A DNA stretch of 64,000 nucleotides from Streptomyces sp. 3214.6 (GTDB taxonomy: Bacteria; Actinomycetota; Actinomycetes; Streptomycetales; Streptomycetaceae), in assembly GCF_900129855.1 (NCBI RefSeq), contig NZ_LT670819.1:4092001-4156000 (forward strand), in the 5' to 3' direction. Under the pieces are notes generated by a model, which saw nothing but the letters and a program-made list of their open reading frames with translations, did no database searches and had not been told where the DNA came from. Positions 1-9,162 of this stretch are shown here, piece by piece (the stretch's first letter is position 1; each line of letters opens with the position of its first letter). The position numbers were made by a program, and so were the translations under genes.

Positions 1-291
1 GGCATCGCCTACTTCACCGTCTCGGAGCTGCTGCAGAACATCAGCAAGCACAGCGGGGCCCGGTCGGCGTCGGTGGACGTGTGGCGGTCGGACGACCGAC
101 TGCTCATCCAGGTGTGGGACGACGGCCGGGGCGGCGCACGGCTCGACGGCGGGTCGGGGATGCGCGGGCTGGCGGACCGGCTGGACGCCGTCGACGGGAT
201 CTTCGTCGTGGAGTCGCCGGCGGGCGGTCCGACGACGGTGACCGCGGAACTCCCCTGGCGGGACCGGGGAGCCGGCGACCGTGGGAGGTAG
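1..291 (+). CDS. Sensor histidine kinase, C-terminal fragment (5' end outside window)
   Basis: Only the last 96 codons are present, open from base 1 to a TAG. They encode the ATP-binding half of a HisKA_3/NarL-type kinase: the N-box (SELLQNISKHSGA), a DDGRGG ATP-lid motif and a GLADRLDAVDG segment. The first 23 residues are identical to the matching part of the kinase at 418-1827, and the DNA there is also nearly identical, so the two are tandem paralogues. The protein would autophosphorylate and pass phosphate to a response regulator, perhaps the one at 2184. Its sensor domain cannot be seen here. Confidence 0.85.
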   Translation, partial: GIAYFTVSELLQNISKHSGARSASVDVWRSDDRLLIQVWDDGRGGARLDGGSGMRGLADRLDAVDGIFVVESPAGGPTTVTAELPWRDRGAGDRGR

Positions 292-417
292 GGAAAACCC
301 CCCGTTCAAGAGGCCGACGGCCTCCATGGTCCGCCGGCCCGCCGCCGAGGAGGGTTGGAGGTACGGATCGACAGCTGCGCGACGTGCAGGTACGAACGAG
401 TAGAACGGACGACGCCG

Positions 418-1827
418 ATGGCCACGCAGTACGGGCAGTACGGGCAGTACTACGACGAGTACGACCAGTACGACCGGTACGACGAGCACGGACCCGAGTA
501 CCGGCGCCGGGGCGGGGAGCGCCGGCAGCTGTTGCCGTCGGGACTGCGTGAGCCGCTCACGGCTCGCCACTGGCGTGAGCTCCTCTACGTCCTGCTCGGT
601 CTGCCGATCGGCATCGTGCTGTTCACGTTCGCGGTCACGATGCTGTCGCTGGGTGCGGGCCTGCTGGTGACGTTCCTCGGTGTCCCGGTGCTGGCGGCGG
701 GGCTCGCCGCGTGCCGGGGCTTCGGGGCCGTGGAGCGGGCGCGGGCGCGCGGGCTGCTCGGCCTGGAGGTCGACGCGCCCGAGCCGCTGCGGCCGCGCGG
801 CAGCGGCCCGATGGCCTGGATGGGCGCCGTCCTCAAGAGCGGCACGTCGTGGCGGAGCGTGCTGTACGCGGTGGTGCAGTTCCCGTGGGCGGTGTTCTCT
901 TTCGGCGTCACCGTGACGGTGTGGTCGTTCGGCTGGAGCATGCTGACGTATCCGCTGTGGTTCTGGGTCTTCCCGGCGTACGGCGGTCAGGGCGGGCTTC
1001 AGCTGTACGGAGACGAGCAGCACAGCGTCTACCTCGACAACCCGTTCGAGATCGCCGTGACGGCGCTGGTGGGCCTGCTGATCACGCTGGCCACGCCGTG
1101 GATCGTGCGGGCGCTGACGACGGTGGACCGGCTGCTGGTGCACGGGCTGCTCGGGCCGTCGTCGCTGGGGGCGCGGGTGGTGGAGCTGGAGTCGGACCGG
1201 GGTGTCGTGGTGGACACGGCGGCCGCCGATCTGCGGCGCATCGAGCGCGATCTGCACGACGGGGCGCAGGCCCGGCTGGTGGCGCTGGCGATGGATCTGG
1301 GGGTGGCGAAGGAGACGCTGCGGGAGAATCCGCAGGCGGCGGCGCGGATGGTGGATGACGCCCACGGTGAGGTGAAGACGGCGCTGCAGGAGCTGCGGGA
1401 TCTGGCGCGGGGGATTCATCCGGCGGTGCTGACGGACCGGGGGCTGGACGCGGCGTTGTCGGCGGTGGCGTCGCGGTGCGTGGTGCCGGTGCGGGTGGAG
1501 GTGGATCTGGTGGAGCGGCCGGCGCCGGCGATCGAGGGGATCGCGTACTTCACCGTGTCGGAGCTGCTGCAGAACATCAGCAAGCACAGTGGGGCGCGGT
1601 CGGCCGCGGTGGATGTGTGGCGGGTGGAGGATCGGTTGATGTTGCAGGTGGTGGATGACGGGATGGGCGGAGCGGATGCCTCCGGCGGGGGGGCCGGGGG
1701 TGGGTCGGGGTTGGCCGGGCTTGCGGGGCGGTTGGATTCGGTGGACGGGATTCTGGTGGTGGATTCGCCGGTGGGCGGGCCCACTCGGATCACCGCGGAG
1801 TTGCCCTGGCGGGCGGAAGGGGTCTGA
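418..1827 (+). CDS. Membrane-bound two-component sensor histidine kinase
   Basis: The 469-residue protein starts at ATG 418; the frame is also open from a TTG at 355. The N-terminus is a Tyr/Asp/Gln-rich cytoplasmic tail (residues 4-28). Several membrane segments follow (about 55-100, 145-195 and 218-235), resembling the actinobacterial putative-sensor domain. A HisKA_3 dimerisation helix has the phospho-acceptor at His280 (RRIERDLHDGAQARL). The HATPase domain has N-box SELLQNISKHSGA and DDGMGG. It probably pairs with the LuxR-type regulator that begins 356 bp downstream. The signal is unknown. Confidence 0.9.
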   Translation: MATQYGQYGQYYDEYDQYDRYDEHGPEYRRRGGERRQLLPSGLREPLTARHWRELLYVLLGLPIGIVLFTFAVTMLSLGAGLLVTFLGVPVLAAGLAACRGFGAVERARARGLLGLEVDAPEPLRPRGSGPMAWMGAVLKSGTSWRSVLYAVVQFPWAVFSFGVTVTVWSFGWSMLTYPLWFWVFPAYGGQGGLQLYGDEQHSVYLDNPFEIAVTALVGLLITLATPWIVRALTTVDRLLVHGLLGPSSLGARVVELESDRGVVVDTAAADLRRIERDLHDGAQARLVALAMDLGVAKETLRENPQAAARMVDDAHGEVKTALQELRDLARGIHPAVLTDRGLDAALSAVASRCVVPVRVEVDLVERPAPAIEGIAYFTVSELLQNISKHSGARSAAVDVWRVEDRLMLQVVDDGMGGADASGGGAGGGSGLAGLAGRLDSVDGILVVDSPVGGPTRITAELPWRAEGV

Positions 1828-2183
1828 GGGGGGCGGATTTTTCTCGCCCCCCCGCCGCCCCTACCCGTTCCCATCCGTCCCCTGGGGGCTGCGGCCCCGG
1901 CCCCCCAGACCCTCAGCCCCCAGACCCCCTAGACCCCCGCCGTCGGCCCTTGACGAGCCTCGTCCTCAAACGCCGGACGGGCTGAATGGGCCGGCCCGCC
2001 CCCAGCCGACTGCCCCGTTCCCGAGCTGTGGATCGGCCGAAAGTGGGTGGGTGGTGGCTGTATTCGCGCCGTCCTCGGGCCTGGGCCCCCTGTTGTCGGG
2101 TACAGACGAGCCAGAAGCTGGAATGCTTGACTGGTTCGACCGACGGGTGGACGGCTGGGGGGCCGAGGAGCGTGGAGGACAGG
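1828..2183. other. Intergenic region between kinase and response regulator
   Basis: This stretch is C-rich and low-complexity (runs such as CCCCCAGACCCC around 1900-1940). It holds the dispersed-repeat-like segment at 1939-1993. The response-regulator frame is open upstream into this region as far as 1986, but the codons there do not look like a receiver domain. No clear promoter or terminator was found. Confidence 0.5.
1939..1993. repeat. Streptomyces dispersed intergenic repeat-like sequence
   Basis: The core CCTCAAACGCCGGACGGGCT, preceded by a GACGAGCCTCGT palindrome, resembles a short sequence I recognise as recurring in intergenic regions of many Streptomyces genomes. The identification is from memory; copy number cannot be tested in this window. 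Confidence 0.5.
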
Positions 2184-2843
2184 GTGCGGGTGGTCATCGC
2201 CGAGGATTCGGTGCTGTTGCGGGAGGGGCTGACCCGGTTGCTGACCGACCGGGGGCATGACGTGGTCGCCGGGGTCGGGGACGCGGAGGCGCTGGTCAAG
2301 ACCATTACCGAGTTGGACGACGAGGGTGCGCTGCCCGATGTCGTCGTCGCGGACGTGCGGATGCCGCCCACTCACACCGACGAAGGGGTGCGGGCCGCCG
2401 TACAGCTGCGCAGGGCGCATCCGGGGCTCGGGGTGCTGGTGTTGTCGCAGTACGTGGAGGAGCGGTACGCCACCGAACTGTTGGCCGGTTCCAGTCGCGG
2501 GGTCGGGTATCTGCTCAAGGACCGGGTGGCCGAGGTGCGGGAATTCGTCGACGCCGTGGTGCGGGTCGCGCAGGGCGGCACCGCCCTGGACCCGGAGGTC
2601 GTCGCACAGTTGCTCGGGCGCAGCAGGAAGCAGGACGTGCTGGCGGGACTGACTCCGCGGGAGCGGGAGGTCCTGGGGCTGATGGCCGAGGGGCGCACGA
2701 ACTCGGCGATCGCCCGGCAGCTGGTCGTCAGCGACGGGGCGGTGGAGAAGCACGTCAGCAACATTTTCCTGAAGCTCGGTCTGTCCCCGAGTGACGGGGA
2801 TCACCGTCGCGTTCTCGCGGTCCTCACCTATCTCAACTCATGA
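2184..2843 (+). CDS. LuxR/NarL-family response regulator
   Basis: The 219-residue protein has an N-terminal receiver domain with acidic pocket E7/D8, phospho-acceptor Asp57 (VVVADVRMP) and the conserved Lys of the YLLKD motif. A C-terminal LuxR helix-turn-helix follows (LTPREREVLGLMAEGRTN to EKHVSNIFLKLGL). Start GTG 2184 is preceded by GGAGG at 2174-2178. GTG 2172 is in frame but sits only one base from its GAGGAG, so it is less likely. It presumably forms a two-component system with one or both upstream kinases and binds DNA as a dimer when phosphorylated. Targets are unknown. Confidence 0.9.
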   Translation: MRVVIAEDSVLLREGLTRLLTDRGHDVVAGVGDAEALVKTITELDDEGALPDVVVADVRMPPTHTDEGVRAAVQLRRAHPGLGVLVLSQYVEERYATELLAGSSRGVGYLLKDRVAEVREFVDAVVRVAQGGTALDPEVVAQLLGRSRKQDVLAGLTPREREVLGLMAEGRTNSAIARQLVVSDGAVEKHVSNIFLKLGLSPSDGDHRRVLAVLTYLNS

Positions 2844-2868
2844 CGAAGTGGCACTGTGCCAGTCGTCA

Positions 2869-2897
2869 CGGGTGACCACGCGTCTCGGGTGACCACG
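2869..2897. repeat. Two direct copies of CGGGTGACCACG
   Basis: Perfect 12-bp copies occur at 2869-2880 and 2886-2897 (17-bp period), just past the response-regulator stop and upstream of korA. Each contains the palindromic core GGTGACC. A second direct repeat, TGACAGTCA at 2981-2989 and 2992-3000, lies nearer korA. Either could bind a regulator; this is inference from spacing only. Confidence 0.4.
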
Positions 2898-3106
2898 TCT
2901 TCTGGCCGGTGCGTCTAACCAGAACGACGCCGGGGGGCGGGAAATCATGGCAACGGGGGTGCCGGGCCGTGTCGGGGCGCTGACAGTCAGCTGACAGTCA
3001 CACGAAATGGCCGAGGGAAGGCGACCCTTACCGACGTAGGGTTGATCCATGGAGGGTCTTCGGGAAGGCCCCTCCGGGACAGCCACCTCGAGGGAGGTCC
3101 AGTTCA

Positions 3107-5053
3107 GTGACCAGTCAGGTCAGCAGCCCAGCGGAACAGGCCGACGGAACCGGCGGAGCGGACGCGGCCGTCGTGGGAGAGCAGCGCCAACCGGACGGGA
3201 CGAAGGACGTACGCCGTCTCGACCGGGTGATCATCAGGTTCGCGGGTGACTCGGGTGACGGTATGCAGCTCACCGGTGACCGTTTCACCTCGGAGACGGC
3301 TTCCTTCGGGAACGACCTCTCCACCCTGCCGAACTTCCCCGCCGAGATCCGCGCGCCCGCCGGCACCCTGCCCGGCGTCTCCTCGTTCCAGCTGCACTTC
3401 GCCGACCACGACATCCTGACCCCCGGTGACGCGCCCAATGTGCTGGTCGCGATGAACCCGGCCGCGCTGAAGGCGAACATCGCCGATGTGCCGCGGGGTG
3501 CGGAGATCATCGTCAACACGGACGAGTTCACCAAGCGGGCGATGCAGAAGGTGGGGTACGCGGCCTCGCCGCTGGAGGACGGATCCCTCGACGGTTACCA
3601 GCTCCATCCGGTCCCACTGACCACCCTGACCGTCGAGGCACTGAAGGAATTCGACCTCACCCGTAAGGAGGCCGAGCGCAGCAAGAACATGTTCGCGCTC
3701 GGCCTCTTGTCGTGGATGTACCACCGGCCCACCGAGGGCACCGAGAAGTTCCTGAAGTCGAAGTTCGCGAAGAAGCCCGACATCGCCGCCGCCAACATCG
3801 CCGCGTTCCGCGCCGGGTGGAACTTCGGGGAGACGACCGAGGACTTCGCGGTCAGTTATGAGGTCGCCCCGGCCGCGAAGGCCTTTCCCGTGGGCACCTA
3901 CCGGAACATCTCCGGGAACCTGGCTCTGGCATACGGCCTGGTCAGCGCCTCCCGGCAGGCCGATCTGCCGCTGTTCCTCGGGTCGTACCCGATCACTCCG
4001 GCCTCCGACATCCTGCATGAGCTCAGCCGCCACAAGAACTTCGGTGTGCGGACCTTCCAGGCGGAGGACGAGATCGCGGGGATCGGCGCGGCGCTCGGGG
4101 CGGCCTTCGGCGGGTCCCTCGCCGTCACCACCACCTCCGGGCCCGGTGTGGCGCTGAAGTCCGAGACCATCGGGCTCGCCGTCTCGCTGGAGCTGCCGCT
4201 GCTGGTCATCGACATCCAACGCGGCGGGCCGTCGACCGGTCTGCCGACCAAGACCGAGCAGGCCGACCTGCTCCAGGCCATGTTCGGGCGCAACGGCGAG
4301 GCGCCGGTGCCGATCGTCGCGCCCCGCACGCCCGCCGACTGCTTCGACGCCGCGCTGGAAGCCGCGCGGATCGCGCTCACCTACCGCACGCCGGTGATGC
4401 TCCTGTCCGACGGCTACCTCGCCAACGGCTCCGAGCCGTGGCGCATCCCCGAGCTGGACGAGCTGCCGGATCTGCGCGTGCAGTTCGCGCAGGGGCCGAA
4501 CCACACGCTGGACGACGGGGCCGAGGTCTTCTGGCCGTACAAGCGTGACCCGCAGACCCTCGCCCGGCCGTGGGCGATCCCGGGCACACCGGGGCTGGAG
4601 CACCGTATCGGCGGGATCGAGAAGGAGGACGGCACCGGGAACATCTCCTACGCCCCCGCCAACCACGACTTCATGGTCCGCACCCGCCAGGCCAAGATCG
4701 ACGGCATCGACGTCCCGGATGTGGAGGTCGACGATCCGCACGGGGCGAGCACCCTGGTACTCGGCTGGGGTTCCACCTACGGGCCCATCACCGCGGCCGT
4801 ACGAAGGCTGCGGACGGCGGGGGAGGCCATCGCGCAGGCACATCTGCGGCATCTGAACCCGTTCCCGCCCAACCTCGGCACGGTCCTGAGGCGTTACGAC
4901 AAGGTCGTCATCCCCGAGATGAACCTCGGCCAGCTCGCCACCCTCGTCCGGGCGAGATACCTGGTCGACGCCCACTCCTACAACCAGGTCAACGGCATGC
5001 CGTTCAAGGCGGAGCAGCTCGCCACGGCGCTCAAGGAGGCCATCGATGGCTGA
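3107..5053 (+). CDS. korA: 2-oxoacid:ferredoxin oxidoreductase alpha subunit (KorA-type, gamma-alpha fusion)
   Basis: The 648-residue protein forms the catalytic enzyme with KorB. It oxidatively decarboxylates 2-oxoglutarate (or a related 2-oxoacid) to the acyl-CoA and reduces ferredoxin. Residues about 40-220 form the gamma domain (RFAGDSGDGMQLTGDRF). The alpha/pyrimidine-binding part follows, with YPITPASDILHEL and the TTTSGPGVALKSE motif. Start GTG 3107 has GGGAGG upstream. The stop lies inside korB (8-nt overlap), so the two are translationally coupled. The length is typical of the two-subunit actinobacterial enzyme. The exact 2-oxoacid is inferred from the family. Confidence 0.93.
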   Translation: MTSQVSSPAEQADGTGGADAAVVGEQRQPDGTKDVRRLDRVIIRFAGDSGDGMQLTGDRFTSETASFGNDLSTLPNFPAEIRAPAGTLPGVSSFQLHFADHDILTPGDAPNVLVAMNPAALKANIADVPRGAEIIVNTDEFTKRAMQKVGYAASPLEDGSLDGYQLHPVPLTTLTVEALKEFDLTRKEAERSKNMFALGLLSWMYHRPTEGTEKFLKSKFAKKPDIAAANIAAFRAGWNFGETTEDFAVSYEVAPAAKAFPVGTYRNISGNLALAYGLVSASRQADLPLFLGSYPITPASDILHELSRHKNFGVRTFQAEDEIAGIGAALGAAFGGSLAVTTTSGPGVALKSETIGLAVSLELPLLVIDIQRGGPSTGLPTKTEQADLLQAMFGRNGEAPVPIVAPRTPADCFDAALEAARIALTYRTPVMLLSDGYLANGSEPWRIPELDELPDLRVQFAQGPNHTLDDGAEVFWPYKRDPQTLARPWAIPGTPGLEHRIGGIEKEDGTGNISYAPANHDFMVRTRQAKIDGIDVPDVEVDDPHGASTLVLGWGSTYGPITAAVRRLRTAGEAIAQAHLRHLNPFPPNLGTVLRRYDKVVIPEMNLGQLATLVRARYLVDAHSYNQVNGMPFKAEQLATALKEAIDG

Positions 5054-6125
5054 GACCGGAACGGAAGGCACGGGCACGATCGAGGCGCTCTCGCTCGTCC
5101 CCAAGGCCGAGGCCAGACAGTCCATGAAGGACTTCAAGTCCGATCAGGAAGTGCGCTGGTGCCCCGGCTGCGGTGACTACGCGATCCTGGCGGCCGTCCA
5201 GGGCTTCATGCCCGAACTCGGCCTGGCCAAGGAGAACATCGTCTTCGTCTCGGGCATCGGCTGCTCGTCGCGCTTCCCGTACTACATGAACACCTACGGG
5301 ATGCATTCGATTCACGGGAGGGCCCCGGCGATCGCGACCGGGCTCGCCGCCAGCAGGCGCGATCTGAGCGTGTGGGTGGTGACCGGCGACGGCGACGCGC
5401 TGTCCATCGGCGGCAACCATCTCATCCATGCCCTGCGCCGCAACGTGAACCTGAAGATCCTGCTCTTCAACAACCGTATCTACGGCCTCACCAAGGGCCA
5501 GTACTCGCCCACCTCCGAAGTCGGCAAGATCACCAAGTCGACGCCGATGGGCTCACTGGACGCGCCCTTCAACCCGGTCTCCCTGGCCATCGGCGCCGAG
5601 GCCTCCTTCGTCGCCCGGACCATCGACTCCGACCGCAAGCACCTGACGGAGGTGCTGCGCCAGGCCGCCGCCCATCCGGGCACGGCGCTGGTCGAGATCT
5701 ACCAGAACTGCAACATCTTCAACGACGGCGCGTTCGAGGCGCTGAAGGACCGGGCGTCGGCCGAGGAGGCGGTGATCCGGCTGGAGCACGGGCAGCCGAT
5801 CAGGTTCGGGGCGGACGGGGCGCGGGGGGTCGTGCGCGATGCGGCGACCGGGGATCTGAAGGTCGTCACGGTGACCCCGCAGAACGAGGCGGACGTGCTG
5901 GTCCATGACGCGCATGCCGCGTCCCCGACCACCGCGTTCGCCCTGTCACGCCTGGCCGATCCGGACAGCCTGCACCACACGCCGATCGGTGTGCTGCGCT
6001 CGGTCGAGCGGCCGGTCTACGACACCCAGATGGCCGACCAGCTCGACACAGCGGTCGAACAGCACGGCAAGGGCGACCTGGCGGCGCTGCTGGCGGGCGG
6101 GGACACCTGGACGGTCGTCGGCTGA
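5046..6125 (+). CDS. korB: 2-oxoacid:ferredoxin oxidoreductase beta subunit (KorB)
   Basis: The 359-residue TPP-binding partner of KorA. The thiamine diphosphate motif is GDGDALSIGGNH. Cysteines in WCPGCGDY, SGIGCSSR and QNCNIF match the [4Fe-4S] ligands of the beta subunit, which passes electrons to ferredoxin. ATG 5046 overlaps the korA stop. A long hairpin follows 22 nt after the stop, so korAB looks like a self-contained bicistronic operon. The product provides oxygen-tolerant low-potential electrons and can replace or supplement 2-oxoglutarate dehydrogenase in the TCA cycle (family knowledge). Confidence 0.93.
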   Translation: MAETGTEGTGTIEALSLVPKAEARQSMKDFKSDQEVRWCPGCGDYAILAAVQGFMPELGLAKENIVFVSGIGCSSRFPYYMNTYGMHSIHGRAPAIATGLAASRRDLSVWVVTGDGDALSIGGNHLIHALRRNVNLKILLFNNRIYGLTKGQYSPTSEVGKITKSTPMGSLDAPFNPVSLAIGAEASFVARTIDSDRKHLTEVLRQAAAHPGTALVEIYQNCNIFNDGAFEALKDRASAEEAVIRLEHGQPIRFGADGARGVVRDAATGDLKVVTVTPQNEADVLVHDAHAASPTTAFALSRLADPDSLHHTPIGVLRSVERPVYDTQMADQLDTAVEQHGKGDLAALLAGGDTWTVVG

Positions 6126-6146
6126 CGCAGGAGGCCGACCGGCAGT

Positions 6147-6183
6147 GAGGCCCGGAACTGGAGCTCCTCCAGTGTCGGGCCTC
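6147..6183 (+). terminator. Probable intrinsic terminator of korAB
   Basis: GAGGCCCG (6147-6154) pairs with CGGGCCTC (6176-6183). Inside is a second perfect stem, ACTGGAG-CTC-CTCCAGT. There is no U tract, as is usual in Streptomyces. Confidence 0.75.
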
Positions 6184-6258
6184 TTCGGGTGCGTGGACCA
6201 GGCTGGATACTTGCCGCCACTCACCCGGCACGGCCACTCACTCGGCGCCCCTACTCAC

Positions 6259-6283
6259 ACTTACCTGAACGTAAGTAGCTTAC
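6259..6283. promoter_or_regulatory. Nested inverted repeats upstream of the NmrA-like gene (candidate operator)
   Basis: ACTTAC (6259-6264) and GTAAGT (6271-6276) form a perfect inverted repeat with a 6-nt spacer. GTAAG (6271-6275) also pairs with CTTAC (6279-6283). The block lies 85 nt before the ATG in an unusually AT-rich patch. Reductases of this kind are often controlled by HxlR- or TetR-type regulators, but no regulator gene is adjacent here. Confidence 0.5.
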
Positions 6284-6368
6284 TTCAAAGTTGGTACTTT
6301 CGTTGAGTTAGCGCACCTCCTAGGGTTAGTGGAAGACCCCCGCATCCGCACTAGGAGTTCCTGAAGCC

Positions 6369-7223
<855 letters not shown>

Positions 7224-7264
7224 CCCTCCCCCCGAGGACCCCGTACGGGTCCCTTGAGTCACCC

Positions 7265-7316
7265 CACCCCTGCCTGTCATGACCGTATTGCGATACGGAC
7301 ATGACAGACAGGGGTG
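7265..7316. terminator. 52-bp near-perfect inverted repeat (terminator and/or operator)
   Basis: The two 24-nt arms pair with only two mismatches around a TGCG loop. The innermost stem is CCGTAT/ATACGG and the outer stem is CACCCCTG/CAGGGGTG. It lies 41 nt after the reductase stop and 51 nt before the transporter GTG. It could end the upstream transcript, or be a hairpin or operator in the transporter leader. Confidence 0.6.
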
Positions 7317-7367
7317 CTCGGCGTTACCTTCGACCACGCATGTCTGAACGTGAGAAAGAGGGACCCC

Positions 7368-8378
7368 GTGGCCGGGATGTCGAGGAGTGAGGGCCGGACC
7401 GGTCTGCTGAACGGCTTCGCGGCATATGGGATGTGGGGGCTGGTGCCCCTCTTCTGGCCCCTGCTCAAGCCCGCCGGGGCGTCCGAGATCCTCGCGAACC
7501 GCATGGTGTGGTCCCTCGCCTTCGTCGCCGCCGCACTGCTCGTCGTACGGCGCTGGGCGTGGGCCGGTGAGCTGCTGCGACAGCCGCGCCGGCTCTGTCT
7601 CGTGGTGATCGCCGCGGCCGTGATCACCGTGAACTGGGGCGTCTACATCTGGGCCGTGAACAGCGGCCATGTCGTCGAGGCGTCCCTCGGGTACTTCATC
7701 AACCCGCTGGTCACCATCGCGATGGGCGTGCTGATCCTGAAGGAGCGGCTGCGGCCCGTGCAGTGGGCGGCGGTCGGCGTCGGCTTCACCGCGGTGCTGG
7801 TTCTGACCATCGGCTACGGCCACCCGCCATGGATCTCCCTGATCCTCGCCTTCTCCTTCGCCACCTACGGGCTGGTCAAGAAGAAGGTCAACCTCGGCGG
7901 GGTCGAGTCGCTGACCGCCGAGACCGCCGTCCAGTTCCTGCCCGCGCTGGGCTATCTGCTGTGGTTGTCCGCGCACGGCGACGCCACCTTCACGACCGAG
8001 GGCGCCGGACACGCCGCCCTGCTCGCCTCCACCGGCATCGTCACCGCACTCCCCCTCGTCTGCTTCGGCGCGGCGGCGATCCGCGTACCGCTGTCCACCC
8101 TGGGGCTGCTGCAGTACCTCGCGCCCGTCCTGCAGTTCATCCTCGGCGTCCTCTACTTCGGGGAGGACATGCCGCCCGAGCGGTGGGCCGGCTTCACGCT
8201 GGTATGGCTGGCGCTGGTGCTGCTCACCGGGGACGCGTTGCGCACCTCGCGCCGGGCGGCCCGCGCCCTCGCCGACGCCCAGGACGTCCTCGACACCCCG
8301 GACGACGCCGTACGGAAGGCCGAGGGAGCCGCGGCGGCCATTCCCGTCGCTCCCGCCGCTCCCGCCGCCAAGCCGTAG
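7368..8378 (+). CDS. rarD: RarD-type EamA family transporter
   Basis: A polytopic membrane protein of 336 residues with about ten predicted helices (two EamA repeats). It opens with GLLNGFAAYGMWGLVPLFWP, typical of RarD, and has NWGVYIWAVNSGHVVEASLGYFINPL. The charged, Ala/Pro-rich C-terminus is cytoplasmic. GTG 7368 follows AAAGAGGGA by 4 nt; ATG 7377 is the alternative start. RarD proteins are drug/metabolite transporters often annotated as chloramphenicol-sensitive proteins, with no firm substrate. Confidence 0.88.
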   Translation: MAGMSRSEGRTGLLNGFAAYGMWGLVPLFWPLLKPAGASEILANRMVWSLAFVAAALLVVRRWAWAGELLRQPRRLCLVVIAAAVITVNWGVYIWAVNSGHVVEASLGYFINPLVTIAMGVLILKERLRPVQWAAVGVGFTAVLVLTIGYGHPPWISLILAFSFATYGLVKKKVNLGGVESLTAETAVQFLPALGYLLWLSAHGDATFTTEGAGHAALLASTGIVTALPLVCFGAAAIRVPLSTLGLLQYLAPVLQFILGVLYFGEDMPPERWAGFTLVWLALVLLTGDALRTSRRAARALADAQDVLDTPDDAVRKAEGAAAAIPVAPAAPAAKP

Positions 8379-8471
8379 GCCGCGTTTCCCGGCGGGGATC
8401 CCGATCGCCGAGCCGGGCGGAGTACGGCGTGCGGGAGGCCAACCCGGCGTGAGCCTGCTACAAGTGGCCAC

Positions 8472-8993
8472 ATGACCGAGACTCCCGCCGCATCCGAGAC
8501 ACCGTCAGCCTCCGAGACACCGTCAGCCTCCGAGGCCGTACCCGCGCCCGTGCACTGGAAGGTCGTCGTCGATGCCGCCGACCCGCATGCGCAGGCCGAC
8601 TTCTGGGCGGCCGCGCTGCACTACACGGTCGAGGACAACAGCGCACTGATCGAGCGACTGCTCGAGCTCGGCGCGCTGCCGGGCGCGGCGACGGTGGAGT
8701 TCCACGGCCGTCCCGCCTTCCGGGACCTGATCGCCGTACGCCACCCCGACGACCCGTACGACCCCGACAGCGGGACCGGGCTCGGGCGGCGGCTGCTGTT
8801 CCAGCGGGTGCCGGAGCCGAAGACGGTGAAGAACCGGCTGCATCTCGATCTGCATCCCGGTGCGCAACTGCGGGCCGCGGAGGTCGAGCGGCTGAAGACG
8901 CTGGGGGCGAGCGTGCTGCGGGAGGTGAACGAGCCGTCCGGAGCGTGGGTCGTGATGACGGACCCGGAGGGCAACGAGTTCTGCGTGAATTAG
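8472..8993 (+). CDS. VOC (glyoxalase-fold) family protein
   Basis: A 173-residue protein that begins with a short repeat tail (SETPSASETPSASE). One VOC-like region follows, from PVHWKVVVDAADPHAQADFW to WVVMTDPEGNEFCVN, the usual end of glyoxalase/bleomycin-resistance-like domains. Metal ligands are not obvious. The ATG lacks a strong ribosome binding site. Function is unknown beyond the fold; it stands alone between the transporter and the aminopeptidase. Confidence 0.8.
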   Translation: MTETPAASETPSASETPSASEAVPAPVHWKVVVDAADPHAQADFWAAALHYTVEDNSALIERLLELGALPGAATVEFHGRPAFRDLIAVRHPDDPYDPDSGTGLGRRLLFQRVPEPKTVKNRLHLDLHPGAQLRAAEVERLKTLGASVLREVNEPSGAWVVMTDPEGNEFCVN

Positions 8994-9162
8994 CCGAGCG
9001 GGGAGTCGGAGACCTGGAGGGGCTCTTGATGTCCGGTATGTGAACCGCCTGTCCTGATAGCGCTCTTGACGCGGAGTTGGCTCCCCGTTCACCATCCTGG
9101 AACCCCATTCACTGTGGAATCCCTGCGACCCGGCGATTCCCGAGGAATTCGGAGCCCCCCAC

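Noticed and set aside
3104..5137. 677-codon ORF on the minus strand opposite korA
   Set aside because: It is the antisense shadow of a well-supported gene; its translation is Arg/Gly/Val-rich with no domain, as expected for opposite-strand frames in very high-GC DNA.
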